64,000 bases of DNA, from the NCBI RefSeq assembly GCF_030700245.1, contig NZ_JAUYZI010000029.1, positions 21,268 through 85,267 on the forward strand, written 5' to 3'. The translations under genes were made by a program, and so were the position numbers. Of this stretch, positions 24,196 to 35,937 are shown in pieces. Within the stretch, counting starts at the first letter, position 1; each line of letters starts with the position of its first letter. Source of the stretch: Methylobacterium amylolyticum. GTDB taxonomy: Bacteria; Pseudomonadota; Alphaproteobacteria; Rhizobiales; Beijerinckiaceae. The notes under the pieces were generated by a model, which had not been told where the DNA came from, made no database searches, and saw only the letters and a list, made by a program, of their open reading frames with translations.

Positions 24196-25145
24196 TGCGC
24201 CACCGCGCCGAGCTGCTGGTCGATCCGGGCCTTCTCGGCCTTCATGTTGTGGGCGTAGGTGTCTTCCTTGGCGGTGTAGTATTTCGCGATCTTGAGGAAG
24301 TGGGCGACGCTGTCGATGTCGCCCGCGTTCAGGGCGTCGAGGTAGCCCGCGTGCCCGGCGGCGATCTTCTTGTGATGCCCGACCCAGCGCTGGGCGCCGT
24401 CCTCGAGGTTCTTGTAGGCGCGGAAGCGGCACTGGGCGTGCGGCGGGCTGAAGACGACGATCGCCTGCTTGCAGCGCCAGCCGTGGGCGCGCGCCTCCTC
24501 GGACTCGTTCTCGACCGCCCGCGCCAGCCCGCCCGCCGCCGAGACCGCCCCGTCGACGGCCGAGGAATTGTAGCATTCCCACACGTTCTTCAGGTACATG
24601 TGCGGCTCCTTGGCGCCGCCCTTGATGTTGCCGAGGTTCCAGTTGAAGCAGTACTTGCCCCGTCCCGTCTCGGTCATGAACTGAGAGGCGAGGCTGCGGG
24701 CGCCGGTCTGGTTGAGGTCCGGCCACGACGACAGGATCATGTCGATCACCTGGGCCGCCGTCGGCGTGGTGCGCTGGGTGCCGACCTCGTTGGGATTGTC
24801 CGTGTAGAGCCGGCCCGGCGTCCCGCTGCTCGACGCGCCCGCGTCCGCCCCCGCGCCGACGGAGAGGGTGACGCTGGTCCAGGTCGAGCCGGAGCGGTCC
24901 TTCGCCTCGACGAGGATGCGGCCGGCCGGGAGCCCCGTGAACCGCCACACCCGGACGGGCTGGCCGGACAGCATGCTGCCCCGCACGATGCCCACCGACG
25001 GGTTGGCGGGCGAGATCGAGACGTCGAGCTCGACGTTGTTGCGGACGTCGAGGGGCCCCCACAGCCCGAGTTCGTAGGGCTGACCCGCCGGCACCTGGAG
25101 CGTCGTGCCGTGGACGTTCTTCCCGTGCTTCTGAAAATTCGCCAT
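24192..25145 (-). CDS. GH73/lysozyme-like peptidoglycan hydrolase, candidate T6SS effector
   Basis: A 317-residue protein without signal peptide. An N-terminal beta-rich domain (about 15-97) has VPAGQPYELGLWG and RFTGLPAGRILVEAKDRSGS. After a Gly/Ser linker a muramidase-type domain (about 125-300) shows QFMTETGRGKYCFNWNLGNIKG, with E159 as likely general acid, and FRAYKNLEDGAQRWVGHHKKI. These are the hallmark phrases of FlgJ/GH73 beta-N-acetylglucosaminidases. A wall hydrolase lacking a leader, placed 52 bases after clpV and upstream of PAAR, is best read as T6SS cargo delivered to the target periplasm. The substrate bond is not certain. Confidence 0.82.
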   Translation of the reverse strand: MANFQKHGKNVHGTTLQVPAGQPYELGLWGPLDVRNNVELDVSISPANPSVGIVRGSMLSGQPVRVWRFTGLPAGRILVEAKDRSGSTWTSVTLSVGAGADAGASSSGTPGRLYTDNPNEVGTQRTTPTAAQVIDMILSSWPDLNQTGARSLASQFMTETGRGKYCFNWNLGNIKGGAKEPHMYLKNVWECYNSSAVDGAVSAAGGLARAVENESEEARAHGWRCKQAIVVFSPPHAQCRFRAYKNLEDGAQRWVGHHKKIAAGHAGYLDALNAGDIDSVAHFLKIAKYYTAKEDTYAHNMKAEKARIDQQLGAVAQ

Positions 25146-25197
25146 GGCCGACCCTCGTTCCGAGACTGCCGCACACCGATCCCCGGGCCGCCGCCCG

Positions 25198-27965
<2,768 letters not shown>

Positions 27966-27969
<4 letters not shown>

Positions 27970-28991
27970 GCCGCGCGCCCCTCTCGATAATCGGTCCGCC
28001 GCACCCGCTCCGCCGGCTGGAAGCGCGCGTCGCGCCGGTAGGCGTCGCTCGCGGAATCGCCGCCGCGGTCGATCCAGGCCGTGTAGCCGAGCCGGCCGCT
28101 GCGCCCGAGGCAGACCGGCGCGAGGCAGGGGACCGGCAGCGCCAGCTCGACCTCCCAGTCGAACTCGTCGCCCAGGTAGAAGAACACGAGGTCGGCCAGC
28201 GGCAGGCAGTCCGCGCCGCCGGGCAGCAGCCGCAGATACGCGTCGAGGTCGGCGGCGTAGATGCGCAGCCGGATCCGATCCTCGACCGAGAACACGCTCC
28301 GGCCGAGCAGCACGCCCTGCCCGAGCCCGGCATGGCTCCGCCCGAGATGCGAGCGGTCGTCCGGATCGAGTTCGAGGAAGGTGCCGACGAACTCCTCGAC
28401 CTCGACCGCGACGCCGAGCAGGCCCGCCACGGCGTTGCGCAGGCGCGAGCCCGCGCGCGCGGCCGGGGCCAGCAGGCCGGCGAAGGCGATCTTGCCGGAA
28501 TCGGGCACCGCGTCGAGATCGCGGAACACCGGCGATCCGAGGCCGGCCGCGGCGCCGACATAGGTCTCGAAGCGGTCGCGCGCCGGGTGCTCGTGCTGGG
28601 CGATCGGCCGCGCCTCGGCCCAGGCCCGGTAGAACAGTTGCAGGAAGCGGTTGTTGACGATGTCGAGGAAGCGCGGCAGCGCCTCGTCGCGCTCCAGCAG
28701 CCAGCCGTAGGCCTCGTCGGTGGTGGCGAGCGGCAGCGGCCCCTGCGGCCCGAGCAGGCCGAGGAACCGCGCGACGAGGCGCAGCCGCCCGGCCTCGTCG
28801 ACCTGCGCCGCCTCGACGGTGGAGGCCGGAAATTCGAGGAACGGATCCTGGCCGAGGGTCACCGCGTCCTCGCGGCGGGCGGCGCTGTCGCCGATCCGCG
28901 GCCGGTCGGGATGGCTCCGCTCGATCCAGCGCAGCGTCGCCAGCAGGTCGTGCGCCCAGGGTTCGCGCTGGAGGGCGTCGAGGTCGGTCAC
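27966..28991 (-). CDS. tssG: T6SS baseplate protein TssG
   Basis: A 341-residue TssG (ImpH/VasB). Characteristic wording includes REPWAHDLLATLRWIERSHPDRPRIG near the N-terminus, RLVARFLGLLGPQGPLPLATTDEAY, FLDIVNNRFLQLFYRAW and GVLLGRSVFSVEDRIRLRI. It joins TssE, TssF and TssK in the wedge of the baseplate. The GTG start overlaps the TssF stop (GTGA). Length is normal for the family. Confidence 0.95.
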
Positions 28992-30940
28992 AGCAGCCTC
29001 CGCCCGCCGACGCGCGGCGGCCAGCGCACGATCTCGCCGCGCTCGACCGTGCGGATCACGGTCTGGGTGAAGTGGTTGAGCGAGGCGTACTCGGCGAAGA
29101 AGCGCTCCAGGATCGCCCCGAGGAGGAAGATGCCGGTCCCCTCGAAGGCCTTGTCGTCGAGGGTGACCGTCACCTCGGTGCCCCGGGCGGTGCCGGTGCC
29201 GATGCGCTGGCGCAAGCGCCGCACGACCGGCCTGCTGTCGATGCTGCGCACCCCGCGGATGCGCCGCTCGGCGGCGCTGTCGGACAGGTCGGCGAACAGC
29301 ATCAGCACCTCGCGCAGCGCCTCCGCCCCGCGCCCGGCGCCGCGGGCGACGAGGCCGAGCGGGTTGAGGCTCAGCACGTTGATCAGGCGCCAGGAGATGG
29401 CGCCGGTGTACAGGGTGCCCGAGCGGCTGCGCAGGTGGGCGACGACCGGCTCGCGCGGGCGCGTCGGGCCGACGAGGCAGGTCACGTCGAGGGCGACGTC
29501 GTCGGCGAACCGGAAGTCGGCCCCCGATTCGCCGACCGGGAGCAGCTCCGGCAGGTGGCGGTTCGAGCACAGCGCCCGCACGCTCAGCTCGGCGATGGCG
29601 CCGTCGGCCGCGCCCGCGGGCTCGATCAGCGACAGGAACAGGTCGGTGCCGGTGTAGTCGGACGCCGTGCCGTAGCGCCGCTCCCGGCTGGTGCGGCGGC
29701 GGGGCATGCGCCGCACGGTGTAGTAAAGCCCGGCGTCGTGGGCGTCGCCGGAGGGGGCGTAGAGCGGGCGGACCGGGACCTTGCCGTCCACGCCGGAGCG
29801 GTGGGCGTAGACCTGCCGGACGCGGTGGGGCTCGAAGTCGAGGTGGTGGGTCCGGTCGGCCACGAGGTGGTACTCGTGGCGGCTCGCCTCCACGGGCACC
29901 CGGTCGAGCCGCATCTCGAACAGGTTCACCGCCGGCACCGCGTAGAGCGCGAAGGCGTCCGGCCGCACGGCGGCGCCCAGTTGCGGGCTCGCCGCGTCGA
30001 AGGTGAACAGGATGTCGAGGTTGCGCGTGCGGACCTGCGGCAGCCATGCGGCGAGCCCGGTCAGCCGGAAGCCGAGGAACTTGCGCGGGAACATGAAGTA
30101 CTCGCGCAGGAGGTCGAACCCGTCGAACAGGCGCTCGTCCTTGGGGATCAGCGCCTCGTTCGGCCCGAACCCGACGGGCTCGATGCACCCGCGCCCGAGC
30201 GGCACCACCACCGGATCGCCGTAGGCGTCGAGGTAGCGCAGGTAGAGCCCGATGCAGTCGGCGAACACCTGCTCGTAGATCGCCACCGCGTCCGCTTCCG
30301 GCCCGACGAGATGGACCGGGAGCGCGTCGAGGGCGCAACCCGAGAACCACGTCTCCGGATCCTGCGCAGCCGCGGCCTCGGTCGGCTCGGCCGCCCGGTC
30401 CGCGGCCTTGCGGTGGGTCAGGCTCAGGCGCATCCCCGTGACCACGTCGCGCTCGTCCACCCCCAGCGCGCAGAGCGGGGCGGCGTGGGAGAAGTACTCC
30501 GCGGCGGCGATCTCGAAGGGCCACAGCCGCAGGTCCTGCGTGGTGGTGAAGCGGCAGGCGATCTGCCGGTCGCGCTCCCGGTAGGTCGCGTCGAGCCGGC
30601 TGCCGGCCGCGATGCGCGGGCCGTCCCTCAGGGCCGCGTCGCCGAAGGCCGGCGCGACGCGGGCGAGCAGGGCCGACGGGGTCGGCGCGAGGTAGTTCGG
30701 GACGAGCTGTTCGAGCAGGTTCTGGGTGAACTCGGGGAACTCGTGCTTGAGCTTGAGCTGCACGCGGGCCGCGAGGAAGGCGGCTCCCTCCAGCAGGCCG
30801 GCGATCATCGGGTCGGTCTGGCCCTCGATCAGCCCGCCGAGGCGCTCGGCGATGCCGGGAAACTCGTCGGCGAACTCGCGCGCGTGCTCGCGCAGGTAGC
30901 CCAGCTCGCGGTTGTAGAGGTCGAGGAATTCCCGGTTCAC
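28988..30940 (-). CDS. tssF: T6SS baseplate protein TssF
   Basis: A 650-residue TssF (ImpG/VasA). It opens with the family signature REFLDLYNRELGYLREHAREFADEFPGIAERLGG, followed by DPMIAGLLEGAAFLAARVQLKLKHEFPEF and QNLLEQLVPNYLAPTPS. Later come RKFLGFRLTGLAAWLPQV and, at the C-terminus, GIFLLGAILERFFAEYASLNHF. It forms the baseplate wedge with TssG. The start is a GTG 46 bases after the tssE stop. Confidence 0.96.
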   Translation of the reverse strand: MNREFLDLYNRELGYLREHAREFADEFPGIAERLGGLIEGQTDPMIAGLLEGAAFLAARVQLKLKHEFPEFTQNLLEQLVPNYLAPTPSALLARVAPAFGDAALRDGPRIAAGSRLDATYRERDRQIACRFTTTQDLRLWPFEIAAAEYFSHAAPLCALGVDERDVVTGMRLSLTHRKAADRAAEPTEAAAAQDPETWFSGCALDALPVHLVGPEADAVAIYEQVFADCIGLYLRYLDAYGDPVVVPLGRGCIEPVGFGPNEALIPKDERLFDGFDLLREYFMFPRKFLGFRLTGLAAWLPQVRTRNLDILFTFDAASPQLGAAVRPDAFALYAVPAVNLFEMRLDRVPVEASRHEYHLVADRTHHLDFEPHRVRQVYAHRSGVDGKVPVRPLYAPSGDAHDAGLYYTVRRMPRRRTSRERRYGTASDYTGTDLFLSLIEPAGAADGAIAELSVRALCSNRHLPELLPVGESGADFRFADDVALDVTCLVGPTRPREPVVAHLRSRSGTLYTGAISWRLINVLSLNPLGLVARGAGRGAEALREVLMLFADLSDSAAERRIRGVRSIDSRPVVRRLRQRIGTGTARGTEVTVTLDDKAFEGTGIFLLGAILERFFAEYASLNHFTQTVIRTVERGEIVRWPPRVGGRRLL

Positions 30941-30986
30941 CGGGGCAGATCCCGGGTGGTGTGACCGATGGTGTGATTCCCGGCGG

Positions 30987-31535
30987 TCACGGCTGGCCGA
31001 TCCGGATCCGGCCGGTGTCGCGTTCGAGGTCGGCCACGAACTCGACGGGGACGTTGAGCGGGTCGGCCTCGATCTCGGCGCGGACGACGAAGCGCAGCTT
31101 GAGTTCCGCCGCGTCGACGCTGGCGTCGCGGTGGACCGCGATCGAGGGCGGGAACAGGCGCGGCTCGAAGGTTTGCAGGGCGGCCTTGATCTCGGCCGCG
31201 ATCGCGCCGACGCCGATCTCGTCGATCGTCATCCGCCCGATATTGACGAAGCCGTGGTTCAGGACCGAGCGCCGCGCGTGCGGCAGGCCCGCGAGGTCAG
31301 TGTCGGCGGCGAAGTGGATCGTGTTCATCAGCCGCTCGACGTCGCCGGCCACGCTGCGCTGAAGCTCGCTCGCGCTCATCGCCGCGCGCGCCGTCGCCCG
31401 GCGCCCGGCCACGACGCGCTCGCCGTCCGCGTCGCGCACGTCGAGGCGCGCGCGCGCGTCCCGGGCGCGATGGGCCGCGCGGAACGCTTCCATGAGCGGG
31501 ATGCGGACGCGCTTCGCGTCGGTCCTCGAAGCCAT
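30987..31535 (-). CDS. tssE: T6SS baseplate protein TssE (gp25-like)
   Basis: A 182-residue gp25-like protein. It has RIPLMEAFRAAHR near the start, then ELQRSVAGDVERLMNT, RRSVLNHGFVNIGRM, EIKAALQTFEPRL and a C-terminal strand pair. The gp25 EPR motif, which contacts the sheath, is present. It starts sheath polymerisation on the baseplate. The ATG at 31535 has a GAGG site. Spacing to hcp is 98 bases. Confidence 0.93.
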   Translation of the reverse strand: MASRTDAKRVRIPLMEAFRAAHRARDARARLDVRDADGERVVAGRRATARAAMSASELQRSVAGDVERLMNTIHFAADTDLAGLPHARRSVLNHGFVNIGRMTIDEIGVGAIAAEIKAALQTFEPRLFPPSIAVHRDASVDAAELKLRFVVRAEIEADPLNVPVEFVADLERDTGRIRIGQP

Positions 31536-31633
31536 GCCTCGCTCCTCGAGCGCGCGCCGCCGACGTGGATGCCGGCCCGGCGGGCGCGGGCCGGCGGCGG
31601 CGCCGCCGGGCGTTGCCGGTCCCGGACGCGCCG

Positions 31634-32116
31634 TCAGCCGGCGGCGTTCTTGGCGATGTGCCACTTGTGCTCGACTTCGGCGCCCTTCGAGCCCTTCTCG
31701 GTCTGCATGGCGTACTTCACGTGGAAGGTGCCGAAGTTCAGCGTCACGTTCTCCGTCAGCCGGTCCTCGCTGCCGGACCCGCCGAGCGAGACGTGCGTGA
31801 CGATGATGTCCTGGAGATCGATCGTCAGGTACTCCAGCGGCTTCTCGCCCGCCTTGCGGACGATGAGCGTGCCCTTGGAGATGTGCTTGCCGTTGCAGCA
31901 GTGCTGGAACAGCGTCGCGCTCGACTTGTCGATGTACTTCGTGATGCTGAGGTCCTGGACGCTGACCTTGCCGGAGCCCGAGCCGGATCCGCCATGCGTC
32001 GTCCCGGACTGGGAGGCGCCCCAGGACCAGGCCAGGACGTCGATCTCGTCCTTGTACTTGTGATCCTGCGCCTCGCCCTTGATGCCTTCGAGCTTCAGGA
32101 AGATGTCGACCGCCAT
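31634..32116 (-). CDS. hcp: T6SS tube protein Hcp
   Basis: A 160-residue Hcp (TssD): MAVDIFLKLEGIKGEAQDHKYKDEIDVLAWSWG, a Gly/Ser loop, VQDLSITKYIDKSSATLFQHCCNGKHI, LIVRKAGEKPLEYLTIDLQDIIVTHV and a C-terminal LNFGTFHVKY strand. Hexameric rings stack into the inner tube and are secreted with bound cargo. It sits between tssC and tssE. A hairpin 5' to it (32169-32193) may allow separate, higher expression. The AAGGGGG ribosome site is strong. Confidence 0.97.
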   Translation of the reverse strand: MAVDIFLKLEGIKGEAQDHKYKDEIDVLAWSWGASQSGTTHGGSGSGSGKVSVQDLSITKYIDKSSATLFQHCCNGKHISKGTLIVRKAGEKPLEYLTIDLQDIIVTHVSLGGSGSEDRLTENVTLNFGTFHVKYAMQTEKGSKGAEVEHKWHIAKNAAG

Positions 32117-32168
32117 GATGATGCCCCCTTCGCTTGGACCGCCTGATCGGTGGCGCGCGCCCGGCCTC

Positions 32169-32193
32169 GGGGCATCCGCGAGGATGCGGCCCC
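32169..32193. other. GNRA-capped hairpin between tssC and hcp
   Basis: GCATCC (32172-32177) and GGATGC (32182-32187) pair around a GCGA tetraloop, with flanking GGG/CCC able to extend the stem past a small bulge. It lies in the 132-base tssC-hcp gap with no T-run, so it is not a standard terminator. It may be an mRNA-processing or stability element. Confidence 0.4.
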
Positions 32194-32248
32194 GATACGC
32201 GGCGGAGCCCCGCGCGCAGTGGAATACGCGTCCGAAGTGCTTCGACCT

Positions 32249-33772
32249 CTACTGCTTGGGCGCCGGCAGGCGTGAGACCAAGCTCATGCCGATATCCATG
32301 CCTTCGAGCTGATAGTGGGGCCGGAGGTAGAACTTGGCCGAGTAGTAGCCCGGGTTCTCCTCGTTCTCGAAGATATCGACGCGCGCGGCGGCCAGGGGCT
32401 TGCGCGCCTTGGTCTGCTCACTGGAGTTGATCGGGTCGCCGTCGACGTATTCGTTGATCCACTCCTGCAACCAGCGCGTGAGCTGATCCTTCTCCTTGGT
32501 GGTGCCGATCTTGTCGCGCACCATGCATTTCAGGTAGTGGGCGAACCGCGACACCGCGAACATGTACGGCAGGCGGGACGACAGGTTGTCGGAGGCGGTC
32601 GCCGCGACGCCGTCCGGCCCGTAGAACTGCCGCGGCTTGTAGACGGACTGCGCGCCGATGAAGGCGGCCTTGTCCGTGTTCTTCCGGTGGATCAGCGGGA
32701 TCAGGCCGGACTTGGCCAGCTCCGCCTCGCGCCGGTCGCTGATCGCGATCTCGGTCGGGCACTTGAGATCGATCCCGCCGTCGTCGGTCGGGAACGCGTG
32801 GCTCGGGAGGTTGATCACCTCGCCGCCGGACTCGACGCCCCGGATGCGCACCGTCCAGCCGCACTCCTTGTAGGCGCGGTTGATGTTGACCGCCATCGCG
32901 TAGGCCGCGTTCATCCAGGCGTACTTCCCGCCCTTGTGGCCGTCCGTCTCCTCCTCGAAGGCGAAGTCCTCGACGGGCTCCGTCTTGGCGCCGTAGGGGA
33001 CGCGCGCCAGCACCCGGGGCATGCACAGACCGACGTAGCGGGCGTCCGGCGACTCGCGCAGGCCCTTCCACTGCACGTAGTCGGGCGTGTCGAAGATCTT
33101 GGCGAGGTCGCGCGGGTTGGCCAGTTCGGTGAACGCGTCCATGCCGAGCAGCGTCGGGTCGGCCGCGGCGAAGAACGGCGCGTGCGCCGCGTTGGCGGTC
33201 TTGCCGATCTCGCGCAGCAACTGCACGTCCTGGGACAGGTGGCTGAAGTAGTAGTCGGCGATCAGGCAGCCGAACGGCTCGCCGCCGAGCTGCCCGAACT
33301 CCGCCTCGTAGACCTTCTTGAAGAACGGGCTCTGGTCCCAGCGCGCGCCCGGGAACAGCCGCAGGTTCTTGTGCAGCTCCTGCTTCGAGATGTTCATCAC
33401 CCGGATCTTCAGGGTGGTGTCCGTCTCGGAGTTCATCACGAGGTAGTTCAGGCCGCGCCACGCGCTCTCGATCTGCTGGAATTCCGGCGCGTGGATGATC
33501 TCGTTGACCTGGGCGGTCAGCTTGCGGTCGATCCGGGCGATCATCTCCTCGATCGTGTCGAGGACGTCGTCCTGGATCAGGGTCGCGTCGGCGAGCGCCT
33601 CGCGCACGAGGGTGCCGACCGCGTTCTCGACCTCGGTCGCCGCGCGCTCGGTGCGCGGCTTGAAGCTCTGCTTGAGCAGGGCGGCGAACTCGTTCGCCTC
33701 GCTCGTCCCCGTGGCGGCGGACGGCGGGGCGGCGGACGGCGGGGCGGTGATCTCGGCGGACTCGGCAGCCAT
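32249..33772 (-). CDS. tssC: T6SS sheath large subunit TssC
   Basis: A 507-residue TssC (VipB/ImpC). A variable N-terminus precedes the family hallmarks: FQQIESAWRGLNYLVMNSETD, KIRVMNISKQEL, FGCLIADYYFSH, QLLREIGKTANAAHAPFFAAADP, FLPRVLARVPYG-type LCMPRVLARVPYG, NAAYAMAVNINRAYKECGW and the C-terminal GYYSAKFYLRPHYQLEGM. It forms the contractile sheath with TssB. I preferred the ATG at 33772 over an upstream TTG. Confidence 0.97.
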   Translation of the reverse strand: MAAESAEITAPPSAAPPSAATGTSEANEFAALLKQSFKPRTERAATEVENAVGTLVREALADATLIQDDVLDTIEEMIARIDRKLTAQVNEIIHAPEFQQIESAWRGLNYLVMNSETDTTLKIRVMNISKQELHKNLRLFPGARWDQSPFFKKVYEAEFGQLGGEPFGCLIADYYFSHLSQDVQLLREIGKTANAAHAPFFAAADPTLLGMDAFTELANPRDLAKIFDTPDYVQWKGLRESPDARYVGLCMPRVLARVPYGAKTEPVEDFAFEEETDGHKGGKYAWMNAAYAMAVNINRAYKECGWTVRIRGVESGGEVINLPSHAFPTDDGGIDLKCPTEIAISDRREAELAKSGLIPLIHRKNTDKAAFIGAQSVYKPRQFYGPDGVAATASDNLSSRLPYMFAVSRFAHYLKCMVRDKIGTTKEKDQLTRWLQEWINEYVDGDPINSSEQTKARKPLAAARVDIFENEENPGYYSAKFYLRPHYQLEGMDIGMSLVSRLPAPKQ

Positions 33773-33836
33773 GGGTCGCAAGCTCTCGATCAGGGGGCGT
33801 CGGGGCCGCGGCGCGGCGGCCGGCTCGGCGTTCGGC

Positions 33837-34358
33837 TCAGGACGGCTCGGATCCGGCGGTCTCCGGCGCCGCGAGGCGCTCCTTCAGCGCCTCCATCAGC
33901 GCCGGGTCCTTCAGCAGCGCCTTGATCTGGTCGCTGGCGGCGACCTTGCCGTCCATGTAGCGCAGCAGGTTGGCGAGCTGCTCGCGCGCTTCGAGCAGCT
34001 TGGCGAGCGAGGGCACCTGGCGGGCGACCGCGGCGGGCCCGAAATCGTCCATCTTCTTGAAATGGAGCTCGACCGACATCTTGGCGTCGCTGTCCGACAG
34101 GCGGTCCGTCACGTTGAAGCGCACGGCGGGATCGACCGCGGCCATGCGCTGCTCGAAGTTGTCCATGTCGACGTCGAGGAACTTGCGCTCGGCGGTGTCG
34201 GGCTTCTCCACCGTCGACGCGTTGCCCGACAGGTCCGACAGCACGCCCATGATGAACGGCAGCTCGACCTTCCGCTCCGCGTCGTAGGGGTCGTCGTAGG
34301 TGATGTGCACCCGCGGCGGTCGGTTGCGCTTGATGAACTTGTGGCTCGCCTCGGTCAT
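33837..34358 (-). CDS. tssB: T6SS sheath small subunit TssB
   Basis: A 173-residue TssB (VipA/ImpB): SHKFIKRNRPPRVHITYD, ELPFIMGVLSDLSGN, KFLDVDMDNFEQRMAAV, ELHFKKMDDFGPAAVARQVP and LLEAREQLANLLRYMDGK. It intertwines with TssC to build the sheath recognised by ClpV. The gene follows a 183-base gap after tssA, suggesting its own promoter. Confidence 0.97.
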   Translation of the reverse strand: MTEASHKFIKRNRPPRVHITYDDPYDAERKVELPFIMGVLSDLSGNASTVEKPDTAERKFLDVDMDNFEQRMAAVDPAVRFNVTDRLSDSDAKMSVELHFKKMDDFGPAAVARQVPSLAKLLEAREQLANLLRYMDGKVAASDQIKALLKDPALMEALKERLAAPETAGSEPS

Positions 34359-34541
34359 CGCGCGAAACCTTTCCGGGCCGGTGTTCGATGCGCGGCGCTC
34401 GGACCGTCCAGCTCTGAAGACGGTTCGAATTCTGTACTGACCGCTGCTTCGCGGCCGCGCCTACCAAAAGCAGTCCAGCAGATTTTCACGCGCCCCGCAA
34501 GTAGGACCCGGCCGCGCGACCGCGGCCCGGGCGGCGGCCTG
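34359..34541 (-). promoter_or_regulatory. tssA-tssB intergenic region, probable promoter for tssB onward
   Basis: 183 bases, markedly richer in A/T than the flanks (GAAGACGGTTCGAATTCTGTACTG and ACCAAAAGCAG on the plus strand). This is the largest gap in the leftward arm and the natural promoter position for tssB-tssC-hcp and later genes. No exact -35/-10 pair is convincing and no binding site is recognised. Confidence 0.4.
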
Positions 34542-35921
34542 TCATCCGGCCTCGGGCTCGGGCATCACGTCCCGCAGGATCGCCAGGAAATCGCGGTCCG
34601 CCATCGCGGCCGCCTTGTCGAGGAGGAGCGGGATCGGGCTCGACGGCTCGTGAGTCCGAAAAAAGCCGCCGATCTCGCGCAGCAGGGCGACGGCCTCGGC
34701 GCGGGTGGCGGCTCGGAACCGGCGGGCCGGCGGCGCCTCGGGCGCCGCTTCCCCCTCGGCCGTATCCGCATCACTTGTATCCCCCTCGACCCCGTCCCCC
34801 TCGGCGGGGTCGTCCCAGGCCGCCTCCGGGGTGTCCTCGACCGCGTCGGGCACGGCGGCGAGCTGCTCGAAGGTGAGGCGCAGGCTGCGATTGGCGCCCA
34901 TCACCACCGCCGCCTCCCCGGCTTGGTCCGGCATGAGGATGCGCATCACCTCGATGAACGATTTGCCGAGGAGCATCTGGGCCTGCCGCACGAGGACCTC
35001 GGCCGGGCTCGAAGGCTCGTTGCCGCGCAGGTAGAGCGCGACGGCCGAGAGCGCGGCGGCGGCCTCGGCGGCGGTGGCGATCGCACCCCCGGGCGCGCGG
35101 GCGGCCGCGGGTGATTCGCCGGGCTGCGCCGTCTCCGGCCCGACCGCCTCCGGGCCGGCCTCCGCGTCCCGGTCGGCCAGCAGCTCCCGGATGCGGGCGG
35201 CGAGGCTCTCCAGGCGCTCGAGCCGGATCGCCCCCGCCTGTCCCCCCCGCTGGGCGGTCAGGGCGCCGATGCGGGCGGCCTCGTCGACGATCCGCCCCGC
35301 CGCCTCCGCCACGGCGCGCACCTCCTCGGCGGGCGCCTCGGCGCGGGCCTGGAGGATCATGCCGCGGTCGGGGGCCGGCTCGTCCTCGCGGCCCGGCACC
35401 TCCCGGTCGGCGATCATCACGCTGCGGAAGGTGATCGGGCCGTAGCGGCGGCTCTGGAACAGGGCGACGTGCTGCAACGGCAGGATCACGGTCGGCACGT
35501 CGTCGAGGGATTGCAGGACCGCGCCGCGCAGCTCGTAATCCGCCCCGTCGCCCCGGGGATGGACCGCCTCCCACCGCGCCTCCAGCAGGCCGGCCACCGC
35601 CGCGAGCACGGCGGCGAAGCCGGGCAGGTCGCGGTCGAGCATCGCCAGCCGCCCGAGCAGGGTCAGGACGCGCAGGTCCCGGGACCGGTCGAGCAGGCCG
35701 AGCAGCGTGCCGGTCTCGCGCTTGACGTCGATGCCGCCGCGGTCGAACGGCACCTGCCGCCCTTCCGCGTCGCGGGTGAAGAAGGCGGCCGGCATCAGGC
35801 TCTCGACCTGCGAGACGCCGTTGAGGAAATCGAGGTCGCCGGCCTCGTCGAGGTCCGGCCCGCAGGGGGCCTCCGGCGAGAGCGGCGCGACGATGCGGGC
35901 CGGGTCGAGGGCGAGCGCCAT
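34542..35921 (-). CDS. tssA: T6SS cap/assembly protein TssA
   Basis: A 459-residue TssA. The ImpA-type N-terminal domain (about 1-130) has LDPARIVAPLSPEAPCGPDLD, LLDRSRDLRVLTLLGRLAML and LEARWEAVHPRGD. The C-terminal part carries two related segments, RGNEPSSPAEVLVRQAQMLL..FIEVMRILMPD (about 300-335) and RTHEPSSPIPLLLDKAAAM..FLAILRDVMPE (about 415-450), each of the EPSSP..LL type. The duplication and the acidic linker between them (GDGVEGDTSDADTAEGEA) are distinctive. TssA primes and tracks sheath growth. The ATG lies 16 bases after the OmpA-like gene. Confidence 0.93.
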   Translation of the reverse strand: MALALDPARIVAPLSPEAPCGPDLDEAGDLDFLNGVSQVESLMPAAFFTRDAEGRQVPFDRGGIDVKRETGTLLGLLDRSRDLRVLTLLGRLAMLDRDLPGFAAVLAAVAGLLEARWEAVHPRGDGADYELRGAVLQSLDDVPTVILPLQHVALFQSRRYGPITFRSVMIADREVPGREDEPAPDRGMILQARAEAPAEEVRAVAEAAGRIVDEAARIGALTAQRGGQAGAIRLERLESLAARIRELLADRDAEAGPEAVGPETAQPGESPAAARAPGGAIATAAEAAAALSAVALYLRGNEPSSPAEVLVRQAQMLLGKSFIEVMRILMPDQAGEAAVVMGANRSLRLTFEQLAAVPDAVEDTPEAAWDDPAEGDGVEGDTSDADTAEGEAAPEAPPARRFRAATRAEAVALLREIGGFFRTHEPSSPIPLLLDKAAAMADRDFLAILRDVMPEPEAG

Positions 35922-35937
35922 GCGGGCGCCGGGACCC

